NCBI RefSeq assembly: GCF_000321225.1
Contig: NW_004451419.1
Location: 299,791-363,790, forward strand
DNA length: 64,000 bases
Direction of reading: 5' to 3'
Source of the DNA: Odobenus rosmarus divergens
Taxonomy: Eukaryota; Chordata; Mammalia; Carnivora; Odobenidae
Under the pieces are notes generated by a model. It was given only the letters and a program-made list of their open reading frames with translations, was not told the DNA's origin and searched no databases. Position 1 is the first letter of the stretch. Each line of letters opens with the position of its first letter. This document shows positions 11,346-23,050 of the stretch, one piece after another. Both the position numbers and the translations under genes were made by a program.

Positions 11346-11734
11346 CCTGTATGAGTAGCTTCCTCCCCTTGGGGTGCGAGGCTAACTTTGGAGGGGCTTC
11401 CATTCGCGCTCCAACCCTCCCCACCTCCTTCCAGCCTCTGTGGGGAGGTGCTCTCCTAGAGGAGAAGCTGCCATCCCAGCTCCACTGAACTCAGCACAAA
11501 GGCAGTGACAGGGCCGAAGCTCCATCTCCACCTAGTCAGGAGGTCTGATGGAAAAACACCCCAGAGCCAGCCCGGTGGGGAGGGTGTTCTGGGAGCTGCT
11601 TCAGTCCTCTGGGCCCACAGCCAAACAGTCACAGAAAGGAGATTCGGTTCCTTCAGCAATCTGAGCACCTGTTGTGTGCCTGGCATGGAGCAAGGCCCTG
11701 GGGTCAGGTAGAAGAAGTGGGAGAACTCGCGCCA

Positions 11735-12130
11735 AATCACAGAAGCCCATGTTTATGGGGGACTTACTAGGTGGACTCTCCTTTAATCCTCACCACCTCG
11801 AGTGATCAGTGCTGTTATGACCCCCAAGTGACAGATCTGGAAAATGAGGTCCAGAGAAGGAAAGTGATTTGTCTGAGGCCACACAGCTAGTGGGTGTTGG
11901 AGCTCAGATTGGGAGCCCTCACAGCCTGACTCCGGGCCTGAATTCTCTCTCTATTGTGCTGTTTACTGAACACCTACTCTGTATAGCCATTGTAAGTCAT
12001 CTTCACCCCTCCCCACAGACCGTAACCGTATTTTACAGAGAGGGAAGTGGAGGCTCAGAGAGGTTAGGTAACTGGGCCAAGGTCACACAGCCAGGAAGTG
12101 GCAGAGGAAAGATTCAACCAGGTCTGCCTG
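11735..12130 (-). repeat. Two MIR remnants in the same inverted orientation
   Basis: GAAAATGAGGTCCAGAGAAGG with CCACACAGCTAGTGGGTGTTGG and, further on, ACAGAGAGGGAAGTGGAGGC TCAGAGAGGTTAGGTAACTGG with GGTCACACAGCCAGGAAGTGG are two inverted MIR copies. The L2 piece follows directly. Confidence 0.7.
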
Positions 12131-12184
12131 ACCCCCCCAAACCTCTCATGGCCCCAAAGGGGAAAAGAGATCACCTCCATCATT

Positions 12185-12380
12185 CATCAATTTATTTATT
12201 TAACCATTTATTGAACAAATATTTATTGAGTGCCTATCATGTCAGGCAAAGCTGACCCAGCCCCCAACCTAAGGGGCTCACAGTCTTGTACATGCCCATG
12301 GGGTGCTCAGACTAAATAGCCCTCTCTTGCAGACTTTATGCTATTAGGGATGGCTTTCTGGAAGAGGTGGATCTGGAATT
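12185..12380 (-). repeat. L2 LINE 3' fragment
   Basis: On the plus strand, AACAAATATTTATTGAGTGC CTATCATGTCAGGC, then GGGGCTCACAGTCTTG and GGATGGCTTTCTGGAAGAGG, is the reverse complement of an L2 3' end. Confidence 0.65.
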
Positions 12381-12864
12381 TTGTCTACTTTCTGGCTGGG
12401 CGACCTGGGTAAGCCATTTAACTTCTGAGTCTCTTCATCTGCACAATGGTGAAAACAAAGCCAGCTTGTCTGGTATGGTTCAAGAGGTGTCACTTGTTAC
12501 AGCTAACATTAGGATCCCAACCGAGCCTCCACCGGGCTCCAACCGAGCCGGGCAGAGAAAGTGGGTGGAGGGAAGAGGTGTGATGTCACTGAGGTCTAGA
12601 CTCTGGGAGGCAACAGGCTGAGAGTGCTGAAAGCCTTGGAAGTTAGGAACGCAGGCTAATGGGTGAGAGCACAAAGGCCCCAGACAGGGTGTGGCCTCCA
12701 TGAGTCTAGAGTCCAGAACTGTGACCTCAGCTGGACCCCTGAGGCTTCCAGCAGGAATGAGGTCAGGGCTGGGGGCGTGTGGCCTAAAGAGAGGAGGTGT
12801 TCAAGGACTAAGAGAAGCTGCAAAAGGGGTTGGTGGTGGTGGAAGATTCTGGGCTTAAAGCTCT

Positions 12865-13020
12865 AGTGTTGGTGTCACCCGGATTCAAATTGGGGTCAGA
12901 CACTTCTTAGTGACCTTAGGCAGGTGATGTCACTTATCTGAGCCTCTGTTTTTTCCTGTAGGAAATGTGGTCATGCCTGCGTTGCCAGCTTGATGTATGG
13001 AATCAGATATTAGCAATTAT
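12865..13020 (+). repeat. MIR SINE remnant
   Basis: CACCCGGATTCAAATTGGGG, CTTAGTGACCTTAGGCAGGTG and CTTATCTGAGCCTCTG follow MIR order. A shorter MIR-like piece is at 12395-12470. Confidence 0.6.
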
Positions 13021-13379
13021 TTTATCTGACAAGGGCATGTATAGCACCTACCTGGGCCCAGTGCCATTCTAAGCCCTTTATGCACGCAAGTGTGGGCACA
13101 GTGAGCGGCCAGGCAGCTACTGTCCCTCTAGACATCACGTGATCTTGATACAATGACGGTGTTTTACTTTCGAATCAGGAAAAACAACAACCAGGAAAGC
13201 AAATTCCATTTTGGGAGCAGGATGGGGCCGCCTAAGGGCAGCTCTGGGAGCCTGGCTGTGAGCTAGGCCAGGATGAGAATTCGGGGTGGGGGGGACCGTC
13301 CTGCTAGGGCTGGGCACTTGGGATCTTCTCCCGGGACCTCCAGGAAGAACCTCGGGAATCAGGAACTGTTCCCTATGGG

Positions 13380-13870
13380 AGATGCGCCGGTCCCGGAAGC
13401 CTTCCAGACACCATGTGCACGTGCGCGCCTGCGTTCGGCTCTGTGCGGGTGCGCGTGCATGTGCCTGTGCGCGTGCATGTGCACGCATCTGCGGCGGAGG
13501 CGGGCGGGCGGGCGGGCGGAGGGGGGGCGGTTTCGAGGAGGTTTCCCAGGTCGGCCTTCAGCTCCAGTCTTTCTGCGTCTTGCGTCCTCTCCACCCCGGC
13601 CTCCCGTGGCTGTCCACGGCCCCGCTGCCAGCCGCCGGCCACGACCGTCTGTTGTGGCAGATGTTTGGCTGTGCCATGGCAACGCCAGAACAGGACGTGC
13701 CGCTGGATCGCAGCAGGGACAAGCCCACGCTCCCAGGCCGCCCACGCCGTTCCCTTCCCCAAAGGCTTATTGCAGAGAACCACGCGGGGCCAGGTCGGGG
13801 ACGGGCGGTGTTTGTATCTGGAGAGACGCAGAGCAAGCGTCCTCGGAGGGTTCGGTGGCCGGGGGTGGGG
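13380..13870. promoter_or_regulatory. GC- and CpG-rich island, possible unannotated promoter
   Basis: This stretch is much richer in G+C and CpG than its flanks and includes alternating purine-pyrimidine runs (GTGCGCGTGCATGTGC) and (GGGC)n repeats at about 13500-13520. It lies about 4.5 kb beyond the SSH1 polyadenylation site. Long open frames on both strands here are explained by the lack of AT-rich stop codons. No first exon can be assigned; promoter function is a guess based on composition. Confidence 0.35.
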
Positions 13871-14029
13871 AGGATGTGTGTGTACATCCCAGCGGAGTCC
13901 CCCTCCCCCTTGCCTCCCTCTGCCCTTCAGAGCCATGCTAAGGAAGCAGGGTGGGGAGGAGAGCTGCCCATCAGCAGGGTCTGATCTGCGGGTATCTAAC
14001 CACTGTCTTCCCCACTGTTCCAGCAACGA

Positions 14030-14280
14030 CTCACTGAAGGATTACTTTGTGCCAGGACCTGTACTAAGTACTTTACGTAACAAATAACACTAAAATTCAG
14101 GGGGGTGTACTTGGTGGTAACTACCCAGTGCGGATCTTTAGCACAGCATTATGAGGTTATTTTTGTTCTTCACCTTGGGAAACTGAGTCACAGGGAGGTT
14201 AAGTCACTTGCTCCAGGGCACAGAGTAGGTAAGTCAGGGAGCTGGGATTGGGGTCCAGGCCTGTCTTGCTCCGAAGCCCT
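14030..14280 (-). repeat. MIR SINE remnant
   Basis: TTTGTGCCAGGACCTGTACTAAG, GGGAAACTGAGTCACAGGGAGG TTAAGTCACTTGC and GAGCTGGGATTGGGGTCC form an inverted MIR. Confidence 0.75.
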
Positions 14281-14382
14281 TGATTGGACAGGTGACACTG
14301 CCAGGGCCGGCTACATAATTTGCAGGACCCTGTTGCAAAGTGAAAAGGCCTGGTCTTTGTTAAGGAATTATTAGGGATTTCA

Positions 14383-14570
14383 GGGCGCCTAGGTGGCTCA
14401 GTCGGTTAAGCGTCTGCCTTTGGCTCAGGTCATGATCTCAGGGTCCTGGGATCAAGCCCCATGTCCAGCTCCCCCCTCAGCAGGAAGCCTGCTTCTTCCT
14501 CTCCCCCTCCCCCGCCCCACCCATGTGTGCCTGCTCTCTAGTAAATAAATAAAATCTTAAAAAAAAAAAA
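14383..14570 (+). mobile_element. CAN SINE with 18-bp target-site duplication
   Basis: It starts GGGCGCCTAGGTGGCTCAG and ends AAATAAATAAAATCTT plus A-tail. GAATTATTAGGGATTTCA is repeated perfectly at 14365-14382 and 14571-14588, so the insertion is relatively recent. Confidence 0.96.
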
Positions 14571-15450
14571 GAATTATTAGGGATTTCAAGAGTGACAAGC
14601 AGAGCCTTAGACCAATCGCGGTGCCCTGGTAAGTGCAGAGTCCCGTGCAGCTGCCCGTGAAGCCTACCCTGAATGCTACATCACCACCTCCCAGACGCTC
14701 AGAGGGTGGGCCTGAGCAGCCTGGAGAAGTTCACAGAGCAGGATACTGAGCCGCTGCAATCTGGGAGCACTCTGTCTGTTCCCAGGGCTGTGCTAGCTCA
14801 TCAGAAGGGAGCAAAGACCTTCTCCCACAAAATGCTGTGCTGAGTCCCCCAGAGCCACAAGCCTGGGAGTTTACAGTGCAAATTTTAGCTCAACATGAAA
14901 GCATCCTTTTATTAAATCTTTACATTTCTCTTTTTCATTATAAAAGTAACAGAACCCTGTTGCAGAGATGCTGGAAAATAGGAAAAAGGAGGAAAAAACA
15001 TAAACCTTGACTCCTACCTGTCTGACTCCATTTCTGTTAGCAGGTGGTGTATTTTCTTCCTGTGGTTTACAGAAGGGCTTTCTGTCAGGACCCCGAGGGA
15101 TGAAACAGATGGCCTCCTCTTTGTCCCCAGCGCCTGGCACATGGCAGGGGAGCCATGAATTGGGGCAGGGGGAGGAGGGAGAAACCCAGAATGGATGGAT
15201 GTTATAAAGGGACCTGGCTTGGGTGACCTTTCAGATGCTTCTGGACTCCGAAAACCTCAGGATTCTTAGATTCATAGCTCATGCCTGGTGCTGACTTAAG
15301 GTTCAGGCCAATGTGCCAAGCCCTTGTTGGGGTCCAGAAGGTGACAGGCACCGCCCCTGCCCCAGAGGAACTTGGTTTAGGCAATCATGGGTGTCCCCAA
15401 ACTTTCCAGGCCTTGGTGAATGAAATGAGGACTCGCTTCCAGAGCACATT

Positions 15451-15494
15451 TCATTCACAATCATCAAATGAATGCTCATTCACAATCATCAAAT
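15451..15494. repeat. 19-bp direct repeat, 25-bp period
   Basis: TCATTCACAATCATCAAAT occurs at 15451-15469 and 15476-15494. Confidence 0.97.
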
Positions 15495-15564
15495 ATTAAG
15501 CACCTACTATGTGCTCAGCATTGCACTAAGTACACTATGGACTATTTTCTTTGGGGAAGAGGAT

Positions 15565-15740
15565 GGTGGGGTAGAAAGTATATGAATCTGGAGTCAGGCA
15601 CCCTGGACTTTTGTCCCTTTCTGGCTGCGTGGCTCTGACCCACATTCCCTAACCTCTCTGAGCTTCCACCTTTTTGTTTGTAAAAGGGGGTCAAATCCGT
15701 TGTGAGGACCAACTCAGTAATATATGTGAAACTTGCAAGT
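15565..15740 (+). repeat. MIR SINE remnant
   Basis: GAATCTGGAGTCAGGCACCCTGG, TCCCTAACCTCTCTGAGCTTCC and AGTAGATGCTCAGTG follow the MIR consensus. Between 14590 and 18040 the only other recognisable items are short MIR pieces near 15480-15530, 15830-15920 and 16420-16540; no gene is supported. Confidence 0.7.
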
Positions 15741-18197
15741 AGTAGATGCTCAGTGTAGGCTACTTCCTTCCTGCTTCCATCCCCCCCTTCCCTCCCACCA
15801 GTACCAACAAGAACAGCCACCATGATACAGCATGGGTGGTGGGCCAGGGCAAAGGGGGTTGCGTACATTATCAGCTAATTCTCAAAGTCTTGGCTCCACG
15901 AGGTAGGTAGCATTGTCCTTAACCCATTTTGATATCCGACTTCCAAACTAGAGAGCTCACCACCTCCAACATACCACCTGCAGGAGAATCTGTCTCTTAG
16001 CATCAGGGTCCTATGCATCCTTTCCTATGCTGGGAGGCTGTTCCTGCCAACACCAACATTTTATTTGCTGGAACAGTTTACAACAAGAGGACTTTTGAGC
16101 TGGAATGGGACCCTTTACAACTATACTTCAGGATGCATGAGCGGTTTCCCTTTAAAGGCAAAAAATGGTGGACAGGATTTGGGAAAGAGACACACACACC
16201 TTTGTGTCATCCAAATAGCCTTTGGAGCACGACGTGGGTCAGATTTTCCAGGGGCTGGAGGCTTGCTTCATTCCTGACTCCTGTGTTTTCTCGCTGATAT
16301 CTATAGGGAGACCAAGATGCATTTTCAGTTGCTTTTTCTACTTCTGGGGTGGGGACAGCTCTGGGTAAGGTTTCAGGTGGGGAAGAAGCAGTACTTACTG
16401 GCTTCACCACTTCCCAGATGTAACCATGGGCAAACCACTTGCCCTCTGCAGGCCTGTCTCTTCTGTGTGAGCTGTGGATCACATCAACAGGGCTGTTTCG
16501 AGGACTCTGGGATTCCTTACGTAAAGTGCCTGGTACAGAGAAGGGCGGGTAGAATCTGCTCCCTCGTGCTAGGGTACAGGATGCGTGGCTGGGTTTTCTG
16601 AGCAGGGCTCACTGTGGACGCTGTTGGTGGGCATCTTTAGAAAGGGCTTCCCCACCGTGAGGTGAATCCTTCTGAAACGCCCGTCATTCCCCAAGCCCCG
16701 CCTTCTGGAGCCTCCTCCAAGCATCTGGCCAAGAGGGGCTTCTCCAGGCGTCAACACAAGCAAGTAGGAGGGGAGAGGATGGGGGGCTGGGTGGGTTGTC
16801 CTCCTCTACAAACTACCCCCACTAGTGGCATAACCTGGGATCACACTCAATCTCAGGATCGTTACCCTGAGGATGAAATCAGGGTAAAAATCAGCCGATG
16901 ATAGGAACGTTCTCCTAGGGCCCTGGTTACATAAATGGAGTATCTGACGAGTTTTGGGATCATCCGGGTTCTGTTAGGGGGATGTGGGTGTTGTCTCTAG
17001 GAAGCTGTGTGGAATGTGATTGTGGCTAGCAAAGTGGAAGCCTACCCCATTGCATCACACTCTTATTTTGATGGTTTCTGTGCTTGGCCATTAGAATTCC
17101 CAGGGAATCCATCAGGAGCGTACAGTGCTGGGCCCGTTCCCCAGGCTCTGATTCATGTTTGGAGCCTGAAGAGAATTTAGGAGGTGTCTCCAGCCTTGCC
17201 AATGACGAAGCCTGTCCTGAACCATGACCCTCAGTGGTTTGGCTTCACAAACATCTTACAGAAAGTACCGCCCTGCAGCGGGCTGGCACTAACCACAGGA
17301 ATCACCCCCCCCCCACACCTTAACCTTTTGCTTTGATTTCCTACTCCATAAACAATTCCTAACCATAATTTGGCTTCAAATGTAGATTTGTCTAGAGGAC
17401 TCAGTGTGCTTATTGGCAAGTAAGAGTACTCGGACCTGCCTGACAGCTATTAATTCTTGCTCTCAAGTAATCTGCTTGCATTCTGGTTTATCCATCAGTC
17501 TCCTGTGAGTCCAGGCGACAGACACAGCAAGCCGAGGTGAACGAAACATAGTGTTTCTTGGAGTGAATGTGAGTACCTGTGCTCTTTCCCCTGACCGCAC
17601 AGCCAGAGCAAAGGACACCAAGATAGCAGGGTTTAAAACGCAAGTAGCTCAGCTTCGTGAGTCACCAAGGGAGGAGAGCCACCAAAAGGGTCCTGACCTG
17701 CAGTGGATTGGGACCTGGGCATGAGAACAGCCTCTGTTGTGTGCAGAAACTGAGGTTCCCTGGGATTCCTGCCTTGGCCACCAGCAATAATCAGCCTCCA
17801 GTCTCCTCTCCCATGACATGTGGCTGGGCTAGCTTAGGTGGTGGTGCCAAACACACTCGAGCGAGAAGAGTCACCTCCCAGAGTCCAAGTCCCACCTTGG
17901 CAGGGACAGGTTTTTTGGGTATACAAACGACCACCCATATGTGGGTCCGCTCCTCCTTACTAATAAAATCGGGAGGAGAAACAAGACAATTCCTAGAGGA
18001 GCTAACATCTGTTCCCTTGTTCTTTCTTCCGTCTAATGTGTCCAGGTTTCTATAGCATGGGGCTTAGCACAAAGTAGGTGCTCAGTAAAGACTGGCTGTC
18101 AGGATGATGCAGATACGTTGACTGTCTTGGCAAGGACTGAAGAAGCAGCTTCCTTTTGCACAAGTTCACAGGTCGTCAAACGTTTATAAAGAAAAAG

Positions 18198-18203
18198 TTT
18201 ATT
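18198..18203 (-). terminator. SSH1: Polyadenylation signal AATAAA of SSH1
   Basis: The plus strand reads TTTATT here, giving AATAAA on the coding strand. About 20-45 nt further along the transcript direction the sequence is T/G-containing (CTGTGAACTTGTGC), as expected for a downstream element. Cleavage would fall near 18175-18188. Confidence 0.7.
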
Positions 18204-19202
18204 TTCATCACAAGCACACAGACTATTACAGTACACACCAACAGAAGTAAAAAAAAAAAAGTGCATTATGCATCTTCTACTGCAAATTCACAGTACAAAA
18301 GATACTGCCTTTTAAATATATAATATAAAAAAAAACACGAAGAAAAACAATAGAATAAAAAAAAATCATTGATATCTTAATGCAACACGCTGGAACCCAC
18401 TGGCAGCTTCTGAAAACCAAAGAACTTATCTTAGAGAGCTCCTGATTTTGCAGGGGCTGGTGTCTGTCCCCACATTTGGTTGCAGCGAGCTCAGGACACC
18501 AACGGAGGAGAAAACAGGGAGGCCTAGGTGGTAACACAGCTCTATTAAACAAGAGTACAACTGTGTGATGGGGGAGGGGGCGGCGCCACCCCCGGCTGGC
18601 TAGCAAACCAAGTTCTGTGCTTTCCTTGCTACCATGGGACACACTGTGAGCCAGTGCCTGCCTCGCCTGCAGGAACCACCAACGCTCCTTGGACAGTTGC
18701 GGGGGGGCATCCCCCCCACCCCCACATACGACTGCACAGCAGATGAGCACAAGTACGGGGTAGGGCGAGCTCCAGCCCTCACGCCAACCACCACTGACAA
18801 GGCAAAGGTCCAATCACAGAAGGTGAGAGCTTACCAGTTTCCCATAAATACACAGTATTTGTAAACTATTATTAAGGCACTCAATTGTAAAACAATAATT
18901 ACAGTGTCGGAAAAGGGGGGAGGAAGCAGCCACCTTCTTGTGTGGCACAGCCAACACAAAGGACAGTAGAGGGGCTGGGGGGCTGGTTGTAAAGACTCCT
19001 GTTGCAGAGACTGACCGAAGCCGGGGCCGTGGCACCTACCGCTAGACAAAAGCGGGGTCAATGTCTGGGTCTCCAAGGAGTAGCGCTGCACACGGCCCCA
19101 TTCCACCTCGGTCAAGGTGATCCGCTTTGTACTCGGGTGACACAGCATGTATGTGGATGGGAGAGAAGTGACCCGCAAGATGATTTGATTCAAGTTGCAC
19201 AC

Positions 19203-19224
19203 ATATATATATATATATATATAT
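19203..19224. repeat. (AT)n microsatellite in the SSH1 3' UTR
   Basis: Eleven consecutive AT units, flanked by ACAC and GCATGTATGC. It would be self-complementary in the mRNA. Confidence 0.97.
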
Positions 19225-21818
19225 GCATGTATGCAGAGTGAGCTCATACACATAAGTATGCAGTTGCAGAGCACACAATAAAAAGACCAAGTAGCTGAGC
19301 ATGGGGGGCTCAATCAACTCCCTTTGTTTGGCATGCAGCATTGGCAAGAACCTGCGGGATGGCAGCGGAGTGGGGGCACCCTCGCTGGGCTAAGTGTCAC
19401 CAATTCCTTAGCCTGCCTAGCTCTCCTGCCGGAGGTCACGTGGCTGTCCTCACTGGGTCCGGGGGAAGCTCTGCTAGGTGGCCAGCCAGAGGAGGGGTGG
19501 GTGGAATGAATGTATTCTGGAACAAAGCCTTTCTGGTCAACAGAGAGCACGTGTTTCTTCAGACACCTTGGGTTAAGGTCACGTATATGACTGTGCCTAA
19601 ATGATGCATCAATTCTTCTCACTGGGGAGAAAAGGCCCCTGGGGGGCAGGGGGAGTCATGAACCCTCCGGGATCAGGCCAGGGCGGAGAGACAAGAGTGC
19701 CAAAGTACAGGGCTGGCCTGAAGATGCCAATGCTCTTGCAACTTTGGCTCCACCCTGTGGCGTCCCCTGGGCTTATCCAGGAGGGAAAAGGCTTTAAGAA
19801 TGAGCTGGAATGGTTTTTGGCTAGAGGGGTGGGGTGGAACGGAAGGGAAGGCTGGACAGTGCGGCCGAGCAGCTGGTGAGTGATCTCACGCATGCAAACG
19901 GTATCACCACCCAGGAGTGTGCTGTTGGGCACCCCGAGGTTGGCATGGGTCCCCGCGAAGAGACCAAAGAAACAGGGAATGCCAAGAGCAAGAAGCCTTG
20001 TGCTGAGGTTCTTCAGCGGTGGCCATCGCTCCGACACCCTAAAGTAGCACGAAGGCAAGGAAACTGAAATCGGCATTATGGAATCAAGATCAGAGGGCAG
20101 CGTGGTTCCTCCTCTCTCCGGATCCAGTTTCCCCCTCATACTTAACAAAGCTTGACAAGAAGACCCTCCACCCCACCCTGGATCGATGCAAGATGAAGAT
20201 GGAGGGAAGTTCAGTCTAACTTGCGAACGCCGCATGAACTGCAGTAAAAGAGACAGAGGTGAGGTGGGACATGAAAGGCAGTTCAAGACTCAGGGAGATT
20301 ATCCAGCTGATCTAGAAAAATCCCGTTCTCCATTTCAATACGGACATTCCCTGAAGATGGTGGTCACCAGGATCACTGACTTTCACAGCAGAAACCCTGC
20401 CTCCCACTTGTGCCCCCCACGTTCGGCACGTTCGCCATCAGCAAAGATTCCAGACGGAGCATTGGTCAAGATGCGGCCTATCTTATGGCACAGACTTTCT
20501 TTTCAGAGGCCAGTGAGTCATGGAGGAAAGTTCGTATACCTCCAGGCCAGAGTGTTATCCACCCAATCAAGAATGCCACTATTTTGCTTTGATAATGGGG
20601 ACCTGGGCTCTGGTCTGTGTAGACGCTGACCTACAAGCCGTGATTGTGAAAACGAAAGGGTCACCAAAGGCCGAAGACTCACTCCAATTTGTAATCCTCC
20701 TGCTACGCTTTCAAAATTAAAGTTTGCAAAAATATATTGTTCTCACACACCAGACATGTGTGGTTAAAAGAGCAACATAAGCCTGTCAGCATCAAATCTA
20801 AAGGATCATCTGACACAAAAATGGAGCCACCTCGCGAAATTTAATTTGGCAAAACATATTGAACTCAATTATGTTTTTGGAGAATGTTTCTTTTGGCCGG
20901 GGGCGGGGGCGGGAACCCCAGCAGGTTTTCCAGGAAGAAGTAGATAATCACCTTTTAAGGTGATTTCAGTTGACAGGGGTGGGAAAACAAATTCATATAA
21001 AATAACATTATGTTAAAAAACAAAAACCAAAAAAAACACTGGGGAGGAAAAGTTCCTGGAGAGAGTGTTTCGGCACAAACCCCACCCACCAGTTGAAATG
21101 CGGACCACCCTTGTCCACCCTTGTTCCTGAAGACCCTGCCCAGGGTGATCTCTGGCTGCTCTCGGGGACCCAGGTCCGACCACTGTAAGGTACAAAATGG
21201 CAGTTCCTTCGGCCACTTTCTGAGCTTGGCTGGCGCCGGAAGGCTTCTAGTTCCACTGAATACATCTGGCTGACAGCTGAGTGCAGAAGAAAGCTTCAGC
21301 CGGCAGCGCCCATACCTACGCAGCTACCCCCGCCCCGCAGGAGAGCACGCAGGGGTGGGCGGGCAAGGTCTGGGTCGGGAGAAGGCAAGGGTTGGGCCTG
21401 AGGTGTCCAAGAGGCAGGGGAGGAGGCCTTCGGATCTGCCAGGTTCTTCCTGGTGGGCCCTGGGCAGCCCTGTGTTGTCAAATGAAACCAAGGGTCAGCA
21501 AACCTTTTCCAGAAAGGGCTCAATCGTGAGGATCTTAGGCTGTGCAGGCTACACGGTCCCTGTTGCAGAATAGGTTGTTTTTAATAACCCCTTACAAATA
21601 TAAAAGCCATCCTTAGCTCATGGGTCTGTATACCAGCGCTGCAGACTCCCTGGATGAAACCCTTCTGCCTTACTACCAAGCCCTTTTCCCTGCTCTCTTC
21701 GAAATACTTTAAACAGCCTATCCTGCCGACCAACACCAGAGGACTCCCTCCGCCCAGGCCCGGGCCAGTGAGTGTCACAGGCACAGCTCACCTGATTCTG
21801 AAGGCCCCCCCCGCCCGC

Positions 21819-21819
<1 letters not shown>

Positions 21820-21848
<29 letters not shown>
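21820..21848. repeat. C29 homopolymer in the SSH1 3' UTR (G29 in the mRNA)
   Basis: 29 consecutive C on the plus strand, preceded by a CCCCCCCCGCCCGCG stretch. The transcript would carry a G29 tract, able to form G-quadruplexes, unless the length is an assembly error. Confidence 0.95.
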
Positions 21849-21849
<1 letters not shown>

Positions 21850-23050
21850 GCCCAGGACTACAGACCCCTCCTCTACTCTGGCCCTTTCACCGCTAGGAAG
21901 GGCCAAACAGAGACAGGGAACAGTAGCCTTATGGAAGGAAGGGGCGACGTAAACATCTGTGAAGCTTTTCAATGGTCTCATTTCTCTGAGAAGCTGTAGG
22001 GCTGTTCCTGGAGAGCGACTGGCAGAGCTGCTCATGACCACTTAAAGCCCCTTTTCCTCCCCGAACATGCTGCGGTGACCTCATGAGCCCAAGGGCCCAG
22101 GCTCCTGGCAGGACGATCCACGTCTCGGACCCACCGCCCCTGCCAGACGCTCGAGCGCTTTCAAAGCCTCAACGCAACCACATCGGGTTCAGCAGCAGAT
22201 GAGACGCGGTGATGCTTTGTGGGCCCTTCTCCCCAGACCGGGAGCAACTTACACGTCAGCATTAGCAATGACTGAGGACGTCCCATATACACATCCCCTC
22301 TCCTCACCCCAGTGCCGGCCAGACACATGCCGCTCCGCTGTGACAACACACCAGGACAAGGAATTCAACTGCACAGATGATCTCCACGCACCACAGAGTT
22401 GGTTCAACAACAGCATTCCACAGCCTTGTCTAACTTTACCTAGCAGTGGTGGGTGTGGTCGACTTAAAAAGTCTTAACACTTTTTGGGGGTCCCCACAAA
22501 AGAATAAAAATTTAAAAAAAAATTCTCTTTTGGAAAAACCTTTTCTGACACAGCATTATTCCCTGGAAGGAGCCTGGGTCACTACTGTATTTTAAAAATA
22601 AAAAGCACAGCAAGAACAGAGGTAGGACTTATATTGCCATCCAAGGGTTTCCCCGCAAGGGCCTGAATGAGCTAGGAACGTGCGCCGTGGCGACGGAAAC
22701 ATCACCGCTGCCACTCTTTTGCATGGTGCAAATGGAGTATTCGGGATGTGTGTGCATATCTGTATATGCTCTTTTTAAGAACAGGATTCTTCCTGAAAAC
22801 ACAGGACTTGGGGATCGGAGTTTTGTATCTACTGGCCGACGGCTTCTGGCTCTCCTGGGCCACCCCACCACTGGCGTCACCCCCCCTTTCTTCTTGTGCT
22901 GGGTTATTCTTGTTTTTTCTTCTCCTCTCTGCGGCAAGAGTGGGGAGAGTTAGAATGTCAATCGTTTAGGACACATCACGGCCAAAACCCACAGTGAAAC
23001 AAAGGGAGGGACCATGTGAAAATACACGTCCGAATACAGCAAGAGGCGGG

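Larger units (their letters stand above)
18180..23050 (-). other. SSH1: SSH1 3' untranslated region (about 4.9 kb)
   Basis: The stretch between the SSH1 stop codon and the polyadenylation signal near 18.2 kb has no intron signs and no SINE insertion, unlike its surroundings, which fits a constrained 3' UTR. It contains an (AT)n run at 19203-19224 and a C29 run on the plus strand (G29 in the mRNA) at 21820-21848. An ATTAAA-type hexamer on the minus strand at 20840-20845 could serve as an earlier site. The extent rests on the signal and not on transcript data. Confidence 0.75.

Noticed and set aside
13273..14087. Several overlapping open frames of 200-230 codons on both strands
   Set aside because: They coincide with the GC-rich island where stop codons are rare, overlap each other in several frames, and are low-complexity (Cys, Arg, Gly, Pro-rich). 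None resembles a known protein or has splice support.
18277..18813. 178-codon minus-strand open frame near the SSH1 polyadenylation site
   Set aside because: It lies in the 3' UTR, has no recognised domain, and is far downstream of the SSH1 stop.
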